From: Lingula anatina
Taxonomy: Eukaryota > Brachiopoda > Lingulata > Lingulida > Lingulidae
NCBI RefSeq assembly: GCF_001039355.2
Contig: NW_019774547.1
Coordinates: forward strand, 434,001-498,000
DNA length: 64,000 nt
Direction: 5' to 3'
The translations under genes and the position numbers were made by a program. Shown here piece after piece: positions 25,731-42,341 of the stretch (position 1 is its first letter; the number at the start of each line of letters is the position of its first letter). Below the pieces are notes generated by a model. It ran no database searches. It worked only from the letters and a program-made list of their open reading frames with translations, and had not been told where the DNA came from.

Positions 25731-26804
25731 AAATGTTCTTATTCACAGTAACTAGTACTCACATACGCACTGACATGAACCCATCTAGTTTTACTAAGTA
25801 ACAGCTGAACCAACCAAAAAAAGTCACAAAAAAACCTACAAGAGGAAACTGCAACAGCCTAAAAAACACTTTTAATTTAGTATGTAGGTAATTGCCTGAT
25901 TAAAAAAAGAAAAAGAAAGGAAAAATGTGATTATTTGTTTACTAATACAGATATAAAACAAGTTTTGTTGAAAAAAAAATTGAAAAGGATAATGAATAAT
26001 ATTAATAACTAGAATATAAATTTGGTTTAAATTAAGAGCACCCCTGATACCTATATAATCGTATAATACAAGTATAGCACCTCATCATTTAAAACTGCCA
26101 TTTAAAACATTTGTGAATAAAATCTGTAAAACATTCTCTTAAATCAATAATAATTTTTTGTTAAAAATAAACATATGTGCACACACACACATGCGCGCGC
26201 ACGCTATATAGGGTTAACCTGTTCACAAGGGCATTAAAATAAATGGCTACTTCAAAGCTGTCCCTTATCACAGATTTATATACATCATATATCACAAGTT
26301 AGAGGGAAAAAGCTGCATTTCCAGTAATGCATTTATATATATATATATATATATAAATTCAGTGTAGCCTTTTAGCTAATCTATAAACCATTAAAGTACT
26401 TAACCGTGAAAATAAATTTAACTTAAACAGAAATGCAATTTGGCTGAAATGGGGTTAAAGATGCCGAAAAACTTGTCATTGCAGAAATCACTAAATTTGT
26501 GATACTAAATTGTGACAAAAATAACTGCTCATGCTGATATTTGAATGTGATACCTTTTATTTTATTTTAATGACCAAGAAGTTATTTCATATTTCATTTC
26601 CTCTATTCTATGTGTTAAAGCAGAGTTTATCACAAAATTTTATTTATAACATTGTTACAATATATGTACACTAACTCATATAAATGGGATAGTTCTAAAT
26701 GTAAAGAATCTAATAATAATAAATATTCTTTTCTTGAATCACAGTTTAATCAAGTCAGTCACAATAACGTTGATACCGACAATTTTTCATCATTTCAACA
26801 TCTC

Positions 26805-26891
26805 TCAACAGTTACGCTCTTCTGGATTTCTGTATTGCAGTTTTAAAATCTCAAAGACTTCCTGCTCACTGCTGGCTTGAATGGGCTTTCT
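26805..26891 (-). CDS. Second copy of the POLM-like terminal exon
   Basis: Encodes RKPIQASSEQEVFEILKLQY then RNPEERNC and stop, differing from the exon at 30010-30096 by a few substitutions (for example N instead of D before PEERNC). Splice acceptor and stop are intact. It lies downstream of the complete gene in duplicated copy A and is probably the allelic version. Confidence 0.8.
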   Translation of the reverse strand, partial: RKPIQASSEQEVFEILKLQYRNPEERNC

Positions 26892-27692
26892 CTGCAAGGA
26901 AAGTAATATGCAAGCATATGTGTGTGTACACTAAACAATTTCAATACACTGATGCACTTTCAATATTAACGGATGAGACTGCCATTTAGTGAAAAAGCCT
27001 GAAAATATGGCATACGATCCAGGGGGCCCTCTACATCAATCTCAAAAATACATCTCGGAAATCTGACGATAGTGGAAAGAATCTTATTACTGAATATTAC
27101 CCCATATGTTCTAAAATAACTGAATGGTATAAATAAAATACTTCTTAAAATCACAAAAGTGTGCATCATTTGAAAATTAAACTAACAGACTTCAGGTTAC
27201 CATGGAGACATGGTCAGTAATGCAAGTCAGTTGTGATTATGCAAGTGCAGAATTTTAACTGGGAAATGTTGGAAATTTTGAAGGCTTAATGTCATATTTG
27301 CTAACAGTCTATTTTATGAGCTGTCTACCTTGTAGTCAACATAGTTGTGAAAAAGCTGATAATCAAAAGTCTCTAAACAACATAGACTTGTTGTTTTACA
27401 TGATAAAAAATATTATAAAGTAGAAATGTGTTGAATAAACAACATTTCATTGTCATTTTTTCAAAAGTTAATGCCATGTAAGTTTGAGGAAATGCTTTTA
27501 TTAGAACCAGTGAGTATGATATCAGCAAATGTTATGGTACAGAGCAGTAATGATGCAGGTAAATGATGTTGAGGGGGGAAATGCAGGTAATATCATAATT
27601 TCACCATAGGGGATTAACAAAGTGGTGAAATAATGATGTGGGCCAGTATCGACAGTGGGCTAGCAAAAATGTGGGGAAATGAAGAGGTGACC

Positions 27693-28297
27693 CACCCTGA
27701 GCTTCAGAGATAACTTGACACTAACCTCTTCACTATAGCCTATCTTCATCGTGTCAGGTTACCTCTGACGAAAATAGTTTGACCTAGTTTATATAAGCCA
27801 ATCGAATCCATGTTTCAAAATTTTTCACCAAAGTTTGGTGAAAACGCTGATTGGTTGACCGTCAATCGGCAATCCTCGGCTGATTCCGCAAGCTCCATAC
27901 TAACAACATAGTTATTGTCGAGTGCGGAGACATCCGAGTAGTTCTGAGTGCATAACCGTACACAAAGAAAGCATGGAGTATATCGGAATTGAAACCAGAG
28001 CAGTTTGATGCCCTGCATAATTATCTACTGAGGGATGATGTATTTTGCGTGCTGCCCACAGGTTACGGCAAGTCCCTGATATTCAGCCTTATCTTTGATT
28101 GGTCCGGATTTGAACAAAGCGCGCTTTGACTCGTTCGCGTTCATTGGCTAGATCGTTCAATGAGTCATTGAGTGCGGGCTTTAAATTTGATTGGCGGGCG
28201 GCGGAGGCAATCGAATGTGGTCAGAGGTAACTTGACACGATGAAGATAGGCTAATAGTGAAGAGGTTAGTGTCAAGTTATCTCTGAAGCTCAGGGTG
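27693..28297. mobile_element. 605-bp TIR transposon, 8-bp target duplication
   Basis: Terminal inverted repeats of 77-78 bp (27693-27769 and 28220-28297, two differences) begin CACCCTGAGCTTCAGAGATA. The flanks carry a perfect 8-bp direct repeat AGGTGACC (27685-27692 and 28298-28305). Copy B of the duplicated segment has the unoccupied site (AGTTGACC, about 30898-30905), confirming both element borders. An 8-bp duplication fits hAT or P superfamilies; the family is not assigned. No transposase is present, so the copy is non-autonomous. Confidence 0.9.
27971..28101 (+). pseudogene. RecQ-like helicase motif I fragment inside the TIR element
   Basis: The frame reads SISELKPEQFDALHNYLLRD, then DVFCVLPTGYGKSLIFSLIF. 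The segment PTGYGKS is a Walker A (motif I) as in RecQ-type helicases, preceded by the KPEQ-type Q-motif region expected upstream of it. There is no start codon of its own in frame and no later helicase motif, so it is a captured or remnant fragment. Confidence 0.7.
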
Positions 28298-28905
28298 AGG
28301 TGACCCGACTTTCCTTGAATATTGTAGTTTTAAACATTTGTATCTTTTTATAATATCACTTGAAAGAACAAAGGCAAAATCTTTCAATCATTTTTTTTAT
28401 TATTGGAAAGATTACTGAATTTGAAAAAAAAAAAATTATAACTTATATGTATGACCTAGAAGAAATTATTGCGCCACAAGTGAATTATCTATGCTATAAT
28501 GTGTGCAATTCAAATGAATCCAAAATGTATACATGTGCAGTGCAATGAGAGCGATATGATCTCCCCTCCATTTTTTTTATCTTGGAGTGGGGCAACTAAA
28601 TTTTCAGGTTTATTTGCCTGACAGGGCAAGTGCATAAAAAAAGATTACATCAAGGCCTATGCAAAGGATAGAATTTTATCAGTAAATGATCTGGTACCAA
28701 GGTGGTCAGAGATATGTGGTTTATGTGTCTACAGGTCTGTCCAGGAGTCAACTACTGATTGGTATTCAGATAAACTTAAACTGGTTCTTAAATATACATT
28801 TTGTCCTTGTAAACTATGAAACATAATTATCTAGAGAAAGCTGAAACATCACTCTAGGGGCTTTGAAATGCAGCCTATTTCTCAACCCAGAATTGTGATT
28901 TTCAG

Positions 28906-28906
28906 N
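28906..28906. other. Single-N assembly join
   Basis: Lone N exactly between duplicated copies A and B. Confidence 0.85.
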
Positions 28907-29494
28907 AAAATGTTCTTATTCACAGTAACTAGTACTCACATACGCCCTGACATGAACCCATCTAGTTTTACTAAGTAACAGCTGAACCAACCAAAAAGAG
29001 TCACAAAAAAACCTACAAGAGGAAACTGCAACAGCCTAAAAAACACTTTTAATTTAGTATGTAGGTAACTGCCTGATTAAAAAAAGAAAAAGAAAGGAAA
29101 AATGTGATTATTTGTTTACTAATACAGATATAAAACAAGTTTTGTTGAAAAAAAAATTGAAAAGGATAATGAATAATATTAATAACTAGAATATAAATTT
29201 GGTTTAAATTAAGAGCACCCCTGATACCTATATAATCATATAATACAAGTATAGCACCTCACCATTTAAAACATTTGTGAATAAAATCTGTAAAACATTC
29301 TCTTAAATCAATAATAATTTTTTGTTCAAAATTAACATATGTGCACACACACACATGCGCGCGCACGCTATATAGGGTTAACCTGTTCACAAGGGCATTA
29401 AAATAAATGGCTACTTCAAAGCTGTCCCTTATCACAGATTTATATACATCATATATCACAAGTTAGAGGGAAAAAGCTGCATTTCCAGTAATGC

Positions 29495-29550
<56 letters not shown>

Positions 29551-31498
29551 TCAGTGTAGCCTTTTAGCTAATCTATAAACCATTAAAGTACTTAACTGTG
29601 AAAATAAATTTAACTTAAACAGAAATGCAATTTGGCTGAAATGGGGTTAAAGATGCTGAAAAACTTGTCAATGCAGAAATCACTAAATTTGTGATACTAA
29701 ATTGTGACAAAAATAACTGCTCATGTTGATATTTGAATGTGATACCTTTTATTTTATTTTAATGACCAAGAAGTTATTTCATATTTCATTTCCTCTATTC
29801 TATCTGATAAAGCAGAGTTTATCACAAAATTTTCTTTATAACATTGTTACAATATATATGTACATCAAACTCATTTAAAAATTAAATGGGATAGTTCTAA
29901 ATCTAAAGAATCTAATAATAATAAATATTCTTTTCTTGCATCACAGTTTAATCAAGTCAATCACAATAATGTTGTTGATACTGACAATTTTTCATCATAT
30001 CAACATCTCTCAACAGTTACGCTCTTCTGGATCTCTGTACTGCAGTTTTAAAATCTCAAAGACCTCCTGCTCACTGCTGGCTTGAATGGGCTTTCTCTGC
30101 AAGAAAAGTTATATGCAAGCATATGTGTGTGTACGCTATACAATTTCATTACATTGATGCACTTTCAATATTAACGGATGAGACTGCCATTTAGTGAAAA
30201 AGTCTGAAAATATGGCATATGATCCAGGGGAACCTCTACATCAATCTCAAAAATAACCTCTCGGAATTCTGACGATAGTGGAAAAAATCTTATTACTGAA
30301 TATTAATCCATATGTTCTAAAATAACTGAATTGTATAAATAAAATACTTCTTAAAATCACAAAAGTGTGCATCATTTGAAAATTAAACTAACAGACTTCA
30401 GGTTACCATGGAGACAGGGTCAGTAATGCAAGTCAGTTGTCATTATGCAAGTGCAGAATTTAAACTGGGCAATGTTGGAAATTTTGAAGGCTTAATGTCA
30501 TATTTGCTAGCAGTCTCCATCTATTTTATGAGATGTTTACCTTGTAGTCATCATAGTTGTGAAAAAGCTGATAATCAGAAGTCTCTAAACAACATACGCT
30601 TGTTGTTGTACATGATGAAAAAATATTATAAAGTAGAAATGTGTTGAATAAACAACATTTCATTGTCATTTTTTCAAAAGTTAATGCCATGTAAGTTTGA
30701 GGAAATGCTTTTATTAGAACCAGTGAGTATGATATCAGCAAATGTTATGGTACAGAGCAGTAATGATGCGGGTAAATGATGTTGAGGGGGGAAATGCAGG
30801 TAATATCATAATTTCACCATAGGGGATTAACAAAGTGGTGAAATAATGATGCGGGCCAGTATCGACAGTGGGCTAGCAAAAAATGTGGGGAAGTGAAGAG
30901 TTGACCTGACCTTCCTTGAATATTGTAGTTTTAAACATTTGTATCTTTTCATAATATCACTTGAAAGAACAAAGGCAAAATCTTTCAATCACTTTTTTTA
31001 TTATTGGAAAGATTACTGAATTTGAAAAAAAATAAGGAGTTATAACTTAAATGTATGACCTAGAAGAAATTATTGCGCCACAAGTGAATTATCTATGCTA
31101 TAATGTGTGCAATTCAAATGAATCCAAAATGTATGTGCAGTGCACCGAGAGTGATATGATCTCCCCTCCATTTTTTTATCTTGGAGTGGGGCAACTAAAT
31201 TTTCAGGTTTATTTGCCTGACAGGGCAAGTGCATAAAAAAGATTACATCAAGGCCTATGCAAAGGATAGAATTTTATCAGTAAATGATCTTCTACCAAGG
31301 TGGTCAGAGATATGTGGTTTATGTGTCTACAGGTCTGTCCAGAAGGAGTCAACTACTGATTGGTATTCAGATAAACTGGTTCTTAAATATACATTTTGTC
31401 CTTGTAAACTATGAAACATAATTATCTAGAGAAAGCTGAAACATCACTCTAGGGGCTTTGAAATGCAGCCTATTTCTCAACCCAGAATTGTGATTTTA
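28907..31498. repeat. Copy B of duplicated segment (POLM 3' end)
   Basis: Partner of 25731-28902. It lies next to the rest of the POLM-like gene, carries its terminal coding exon (30010-30096), and lacks the TIR element, preserving the empty target site at about 30898-30905. Confidence 0.85.
29499..29547. repeat. TA microsatellite (about 49 bp; 20 bp in copy A at 26334)
   Basis: Pure AT dinucleotide run in the POLM downstream flank. The matching position in the duplicated copy is much shorter, as expected between alleles. Confidence 0.9.
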
Positions 31499-34400
31499 AG
31501 ATCTTACATGCTTTCTCAAATAAAAAGAAAAAACAAAAGAACTGATACTGAAAGAATATCTTCTTAAGCACAAAGTAATTTTAAATCATGGTACAGATCA
31601 TGAGAAGATTAGCCGAGATATTTTGTTTCATCAAGTCAGCCAGCTTTACAGTCTACAGTATTTCTTGTGTGAACAGACATCAGAACAGCTTGAGGTTACT
31701 ATAAACTGCTATCAGAACCATGGAGGAAACAAGCTTAGAAGCCACAAAGGAAACAGACAACATGCTTTCCCAGTATGTGATACACATAAGTAATTACAAC
31801 AGCACTATTGTTTCTTAATATAAGTCTATGAATTTGAACTACATGTAAGTAGGCATCATGATTAGAATTAATTTTAAAATAAATAAATAAATAAACATTA
31901 CTTGAACATAAATATTTCAATTTTTATCAAGCAAAACCTGCCACGGAATGGTATAAATACTTTCACAGTTAAGAGTGAACAAATATGCTAAAAGGTTTAT
32001 AGAGAGCCATAAATTAAGTAACTAGTGTATATTAAATACCTCAATGCATATTCATTTACAAATACATACTATACCTGCTTCATATCAAACAGTCCATGGC
32101 TGGTGAGCTTCATATCCAGCTCTCTCTGTGCATACAGCCTTAGAGATCTGTTGAACATCTTGCTGCCTGTCCAACCAACCAAGGCATAGGCATACTGACT
32201 AGCTGGAGCTATGATAAGGTCCACGCGGCTTGCTCTCCACTCACGCTCGGATTGGGCCAGTTTTACTAGCTCAGATAAGTCACTTGATGATGGTAATGAA
32301 GCAGGACTGGGAGAATATGAGGTCGAGGATTTCTGAAAACTTTTATTTATCTGTTCCTGGAGTCCCGAACCTATATGATTATGATCAGTTACAGTCAAAC
32401 TGTGATCTAACTTTATTCTTTTCTTTCCTTCTTCCTTGAATTCATCCTTGATTGTTTCTTTTCTGTCCCTAACACTGTCCTGAGGGGTTGTTTCAAGGTT
32501 TTTTGGAAATTTCATAATTCCAATCCACTTTTCAAAATGGTCTAATTGTCCTTTTGGAGTAAGTTTTGAGCTTTTACTCAGCATCTCCTCTGAGAAGGTG
32601 CTTTCCTCCATGACACCATGTAATATCAATCCTTTACTGTTCAATCTGTGAATTAGTTTCTGTAATAGTCCAGTCTCCCTTCCTTCTACTGGGTGAGATA
32701 TCAACAGATCCACATCATGACCAAACTGCTTCCCTCTGGATATACAACATGAATGCAACATTTATCAACAGATTGAGATCACAAAAAGTTTATCCGTTGA
32801 AGTTCCAAAAACATAATACAATGTAAGTTCATACCGACATAGCTTTAATTCATTTAGAGTTAGTTCTTTATTAAAGGATTTTCAGCGATACCTTCTAAAT
32901 CCTCCAGTAACTTCCACTGTAACTTCACCATCTAAAGTCTTTAATTCATTGTGGACAATATCTCTTATTCTCATTGCCGTGGTTCTGCCGACTTGTTGTT
33001 TAAGATCCTCATGGAAAGCGATTCCTAAATATATTTAATATTCAGTTATAAAGTAATGTTTAAGACATCTTCTATCTCAAAATTGAAAACTATGTCACAT
33101 GATATAAAATATTAATATGCTTTTTTTTCTTACAACTATTTTGTTATAGAGTTAATAAAAAATATGAAGGTGGCGTATTAACTTATTTTCTACTCCTCAT
33201 TAGACAAGTATCAATATAAAAAAACATAAATTGTTACCAATCTGTAGAAAAAAGTTTTTAATGTAGTGGTTCCAACAAAAAAAAATGTTTACCATACGCA
33301 AGTCTGGCTTCTTTTCTAGGATTGATGCTAGGACAGTTTATGACATCTTCTATTGTGGCAAGCTGTAGGACATCAACCCACTTCCTTGCTGTTGATGGGC
33401 CAACACCATATATACTCATAAACATCTACAGACAAAGGTATTATGCAGCATCTACACTTTTCTCAGAGCTAGATATAATGTCTGAGTGACAAAAATACCC
33501 AACACATTCTGCACTTGAAACACGTATAAATATATATATATATAAACTGAACACTTATACAGACTATATAAATGAAGAACAGAACAAATACTGAATCACA
33601 AATGTAAACTTTGCTGTGTGATTCTGTATTTACTAATTATACCTTCTTTTTCTGAAGTGAATGGTCATTCTTTATTCTTTCAACTTCTCTGCTGAAGCCA
33701 TTTTCCAATATTTCCTGAAAAAGAAAAAAAAAACATTTAAGAGAAACCAACTACAAAATATTCTTAATTTGCTGATGAAATATATACTAAAAAACTTGCA
33801 ATTTTTTCTTATTTAGTCTTTTACAAGGCTGCTATAATATATAATACCATGTAACTAGCTCAAAATGATTTGTATTATGGAAAAACATATGAAAATACAA
33901 TTCAGAAAGTATTATAGAAACATCATAAATTCATAACTTCAATACAGAGCATTCAACAATCTTTTATAAACAAGTATTAATCTAAGATCTGTTCCCATAA
34001 CTTACTTTTATGATATCTCTACTGTGATCTCCTATATTTGGAAGACCTTTTATGTCCTGTATGCTACTGACTGGCTTTGTCAGGCATTTCAGTGAACATG
34101 CTGCTTTACAAAATGCTAAAGCTCTGGAATAGTCTTCCTTTCTGTCTAGTATTTCTGCCTCTTCTTCAACAGCACTTAATGCATCCTAGAAAGTATAAAG
34201 ACAAATTCTAATAAAGGAAATTTATTTAGAAAAGTTTTGTAATATGGATGTGAAATCTTGTAAACCATGTAAAATGTTTGTTTGAAATATTCAGTTGTAA
34301 ACCTATTTTGTTTAACACTATATTCTACAAGCATTACATATACAGACATATCGAGTTATGAAATCCTTTTATTTTGAAAACATCAATTTTTCAATTAAAC

Positions 34401-35691
34401 TGATAATTTTTTTGTGAAAAATCTTTACCCGAAACTTACAGTTAAGTTTTCATTTTGGTGATGAAGAGGAGTAGACCGCTGGCACTCATATTTGGACACT
34501 AATTTGCTCTCCTCTTTAGCAGCATGTAATTCTTGGCATTTTGATTCCTAGAAATCAAGAACTAGACATGATAATAAATCCAAAACTTTTCTGCCTGTGG
34601 AAATATGGAGACTAGTGTGTGTGTGCATGCGTATTTGTAAAACACAAATATGTGTAAATATTAACTTGTAAGTCAGACACAGAGCATGATATATATTCCT
34701 TCCTACAATAAAAATTTTTGACGCAAAGTCTTAAAATACAAATCTAATATATCTGATCAAGGAAACTGGGAAATGGTCAATTCACTACCTGAACCCATTA
34801 TATGCATATGAAGTTTATTGATTCTACATTTACACTGAACAAAGAAAAATCTGAGAGTTCTGTGCATACTGATGCCATCAACATTGTAAGCTTTTTACCA
34901 ATTCATCATCAGAGAGCAAGTGACAATTCACTATTTCCACTGGGCTCTTGTTTTTGATGCTGTCTGTGAGCCAAGACAACTTCAAATATCTGGCACTCCT
35001 GTACAAAGGACTTCCTTCCGTCCACTTCATTAGCCTAAATAACTGAGCCTTTGAAGAACATTCTGTCACAACATGTGTAACATGGGAGCTGAAAGCATGA
35101 AAACGGGAGGCGTGAATGTATTCTATCTGCAAAAATTAGATTGCGTTTTGATCATTTTCTGCTCTGCTATTTATCAATAACATCACAATGGGTTCGGTTG
35201 CAGTCCTTCTCTTCCCCCGTCTTAACATGATGGTTTGCAGGCCAATGGTTGCAATGCAGCAGTGTGCGACAGATGGTACATATGAAAGACCGTCAAAGGG
35301 GGGGGGGGGGGGGGGCTAACGCATAACACTTGGTGAGTTGGCACTGACAATGATAGCAAGAAAATTCATGCGTTAGCACTCCTATTGACGATTCTGATAC
35401 GTACTGTCTGTGCTCATACAGAATCGTCAATAGGAGTGCTAACGCATGAATTTTCGTGCTATGACAATGAAAGCAGTGAGAGACGATGGCGATGCAGTTT
35501 AGCAGAGAGTGCGCTTACCTAAACGTTTTTGTCGTACAAATTTTATTTTTCTCACTTGCACTTTTCAAAATGTCATATCGAACTTTACCAATCTTATGTG
35601 GTACGACAAAAACTAAGGTATCGTTCTTTCGATCTCCCCCAGATAATAAACCCACACCCTCTTCTGTTTCCTTATTTGAGTAACCCGCCAT
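30010..35691 (-). CDS. POLM: DNA polymerase mu/TdT-like family X polymerase
   Basis: Nine exons: 35556-35691 (ATG MAGYSNKE), 34899-35122, 34440-34547, 34006-34185, 33643-33714, 33293-33425, 32892-33024, 32075-32735 and 30010-30096 (stop). Domains in order: BRCT (HKIGKVRYDILKSA, SHVTHVVTE, LKLSWLTDSI), 8-kDa lyase/HhH domain (DYSRALAFCKAA, GLPNIGDHSRDIIK), fingers (SIYGVGPSTARKWV) and palm/thumb. The catalytic acids are in GHDVDLLISHP and RVDLIIAP. GWTGSKMFNRSLR and the C-terminus EEIF/PEERN-type block (SSEQEVFEIL) match POLM/TdT. The His before the first Asp is typical of POLM/TdT, while POLB and POLL have Gly. The enzyme fills and joins DNA ends in nonhomologous end joining. Oddity: an extra ~70-80-residue Ser/Lys-rich insert in the palm. 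The exon 1 donor (GCAA|GTGAG) was chosen because the more distal donor gives a stop. Confidence 0.9.
35299..35315. repeat. Poly-G run in POLM intron 1
   Basis: About 17 consecutive G on the plus strand, just left of a fold-back element. It could form a G-rich structure and is a likely sequencing or assembly weak point. Confidence 0.9.
35366..35457. repeat. Fold-back element in POLM intron 1
   Basis: Arms of about 35 bp (AATTCATGCGTTAGCACTCC then TATTGACGATTCTG, and its inverse) surround a ~30-bp loop. CTAACGCAT also occurs once more outside it at about 35316. Likely a short MITE. Confidence 0.7.
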
Positions 35692-36508
35692 GTCACATCT
35701 CGCTCATTCTCGTGCAAAGTTAAGACAGCTAAAGCAAAATATATAAATAACAGAAAAACCTACAGTATAAAAGGTACGCATATTTGATCACATGAAAAGT
35801 TTATAGTTTTTTTTGCAGTATTTTCTTTAAATTTTGACATTACTTCCAACCTTTTCAAATCCCAGCATTCTAAGATTAAATGGCCAAGACGCGCCACTTC
35901 CACCTTTGAATGCATCCGATATTGGATGTGAATTTATTCAGTGTATTCTATTCCAAACTAGGAGCTAAATGGTAAGTGGTTAATTATTGTTCATGTTTTT
36001 ATTGAGCCTTGTACCACACCCGTTTATAGTGCTCATGCATTTTGATCTTAACCAAACGATTGCTTTAAGGTCACTGTCGGCGTTTTACCTCTGTGAGTAC
36101 ACTGATGTATCACGACCTTATTTAACCTCTTCGTGCTGTCATTCTAAATTTACTCTTTGCACTGCACAGTGGAAATAAATACAAAGTAGAGGACAGGTAA
36201 AACTGAAGTGAATAGGATTCGGTGGTTTTGAAGCCAAAAACTGTCAACTTCAAATGCACTTTCAATTACAGTAAATTGCATAATGTATTTGTGAGTAAAG
36301 CAAATATTGAATGGTGTCAGAAACAGTAAGATACATGTCAGCCATGTGATGGCATATAAAAAGAAATTGAAAATTTATATGCCCTTAGGTGTGCCAATGC
36401 TTGTTAAATCAGATGGTTATCCATGTTCGAACCATTATTGACATTAACAATGTAATATATTTTAGTGTTACATAATATTAAAAAGATCTTCAAAAAAGGG
36501 CCAATGTT

Positions 36509-36581
<73 letters not shown>

Positions 36582-36880
36582 CTGGGAATGAGAATTCCTT
36601 CTTAAATGTTAGGAAGATATAAAGCTCTAACTGAATCATCATTTATTATTTAATTAGAAAAAAGAGCAAAACATCCAAGTGCAGGGATTGGTTGAGCGAT
36701 GATTTCAGAGTAAGATAATTTTTTTCTCAAAGAAAATTAAAAATTTGTATGGACATTGCATATAAAATACCTTCAGTGGTTTAGATCTCTATACCAGAAT
36801 TTATTTTGATGAACAATTCTTAACAAAAGATGCTTAATCTGTGTTAATTTATTTTATTTTGAATTATAGTAGCTGCAATC
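35692..36880. promoter_or_regulatory. Putative bidirectional promoter POLM/LETM1 and LETM1 5' UTR exon
   Basis: The start codons of POLM (35691, minus) and LETM1 (36881, plus) diverge across 1.19 kb. A strong donor (AAATG|GTAAGTGG at about 35971) and an acceptor (AATTATAG|TAGC before 36870) suggest a noncoding LETM1 exon ending near 35971 and an intron of about 900 bp, which contains a 66-bp TA run (36512-36578). The transcription start probably lies around 35700-35950. Confidence 0.5.
36512..36578. repeat. TA microsatellite
   Basis: Uninterrupted TA dinucleotides in the presumed first intron of LETM1. Confidence 0.95.

Positions 36881-42341
<5,461 letters not shown>

Larger units (their letters stand above)
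25731..28902. repeat. Copy A of duplicated segment (POLM 3' end)
   Basis: Matches 28907-31498 throughout. Copy A ends in GTGATTTTCAG at the lone N (28906) and copy B begins immediately after it with the same sequence that starts copy A. The size difference is explained by the 605-bp TIR insertion plus its 8-bp target duplication in A, a longer TA run in B, and small indels. This is the pattern of two allelic contigs joined end to end. Confidence 0.85.

Noticed and set aside
28360-28548. Short open frame repeated at 31051-31236
   Set aside because: It recurs only because the whole segment is duplicated; reading frames shift between copies, and there is no domain.
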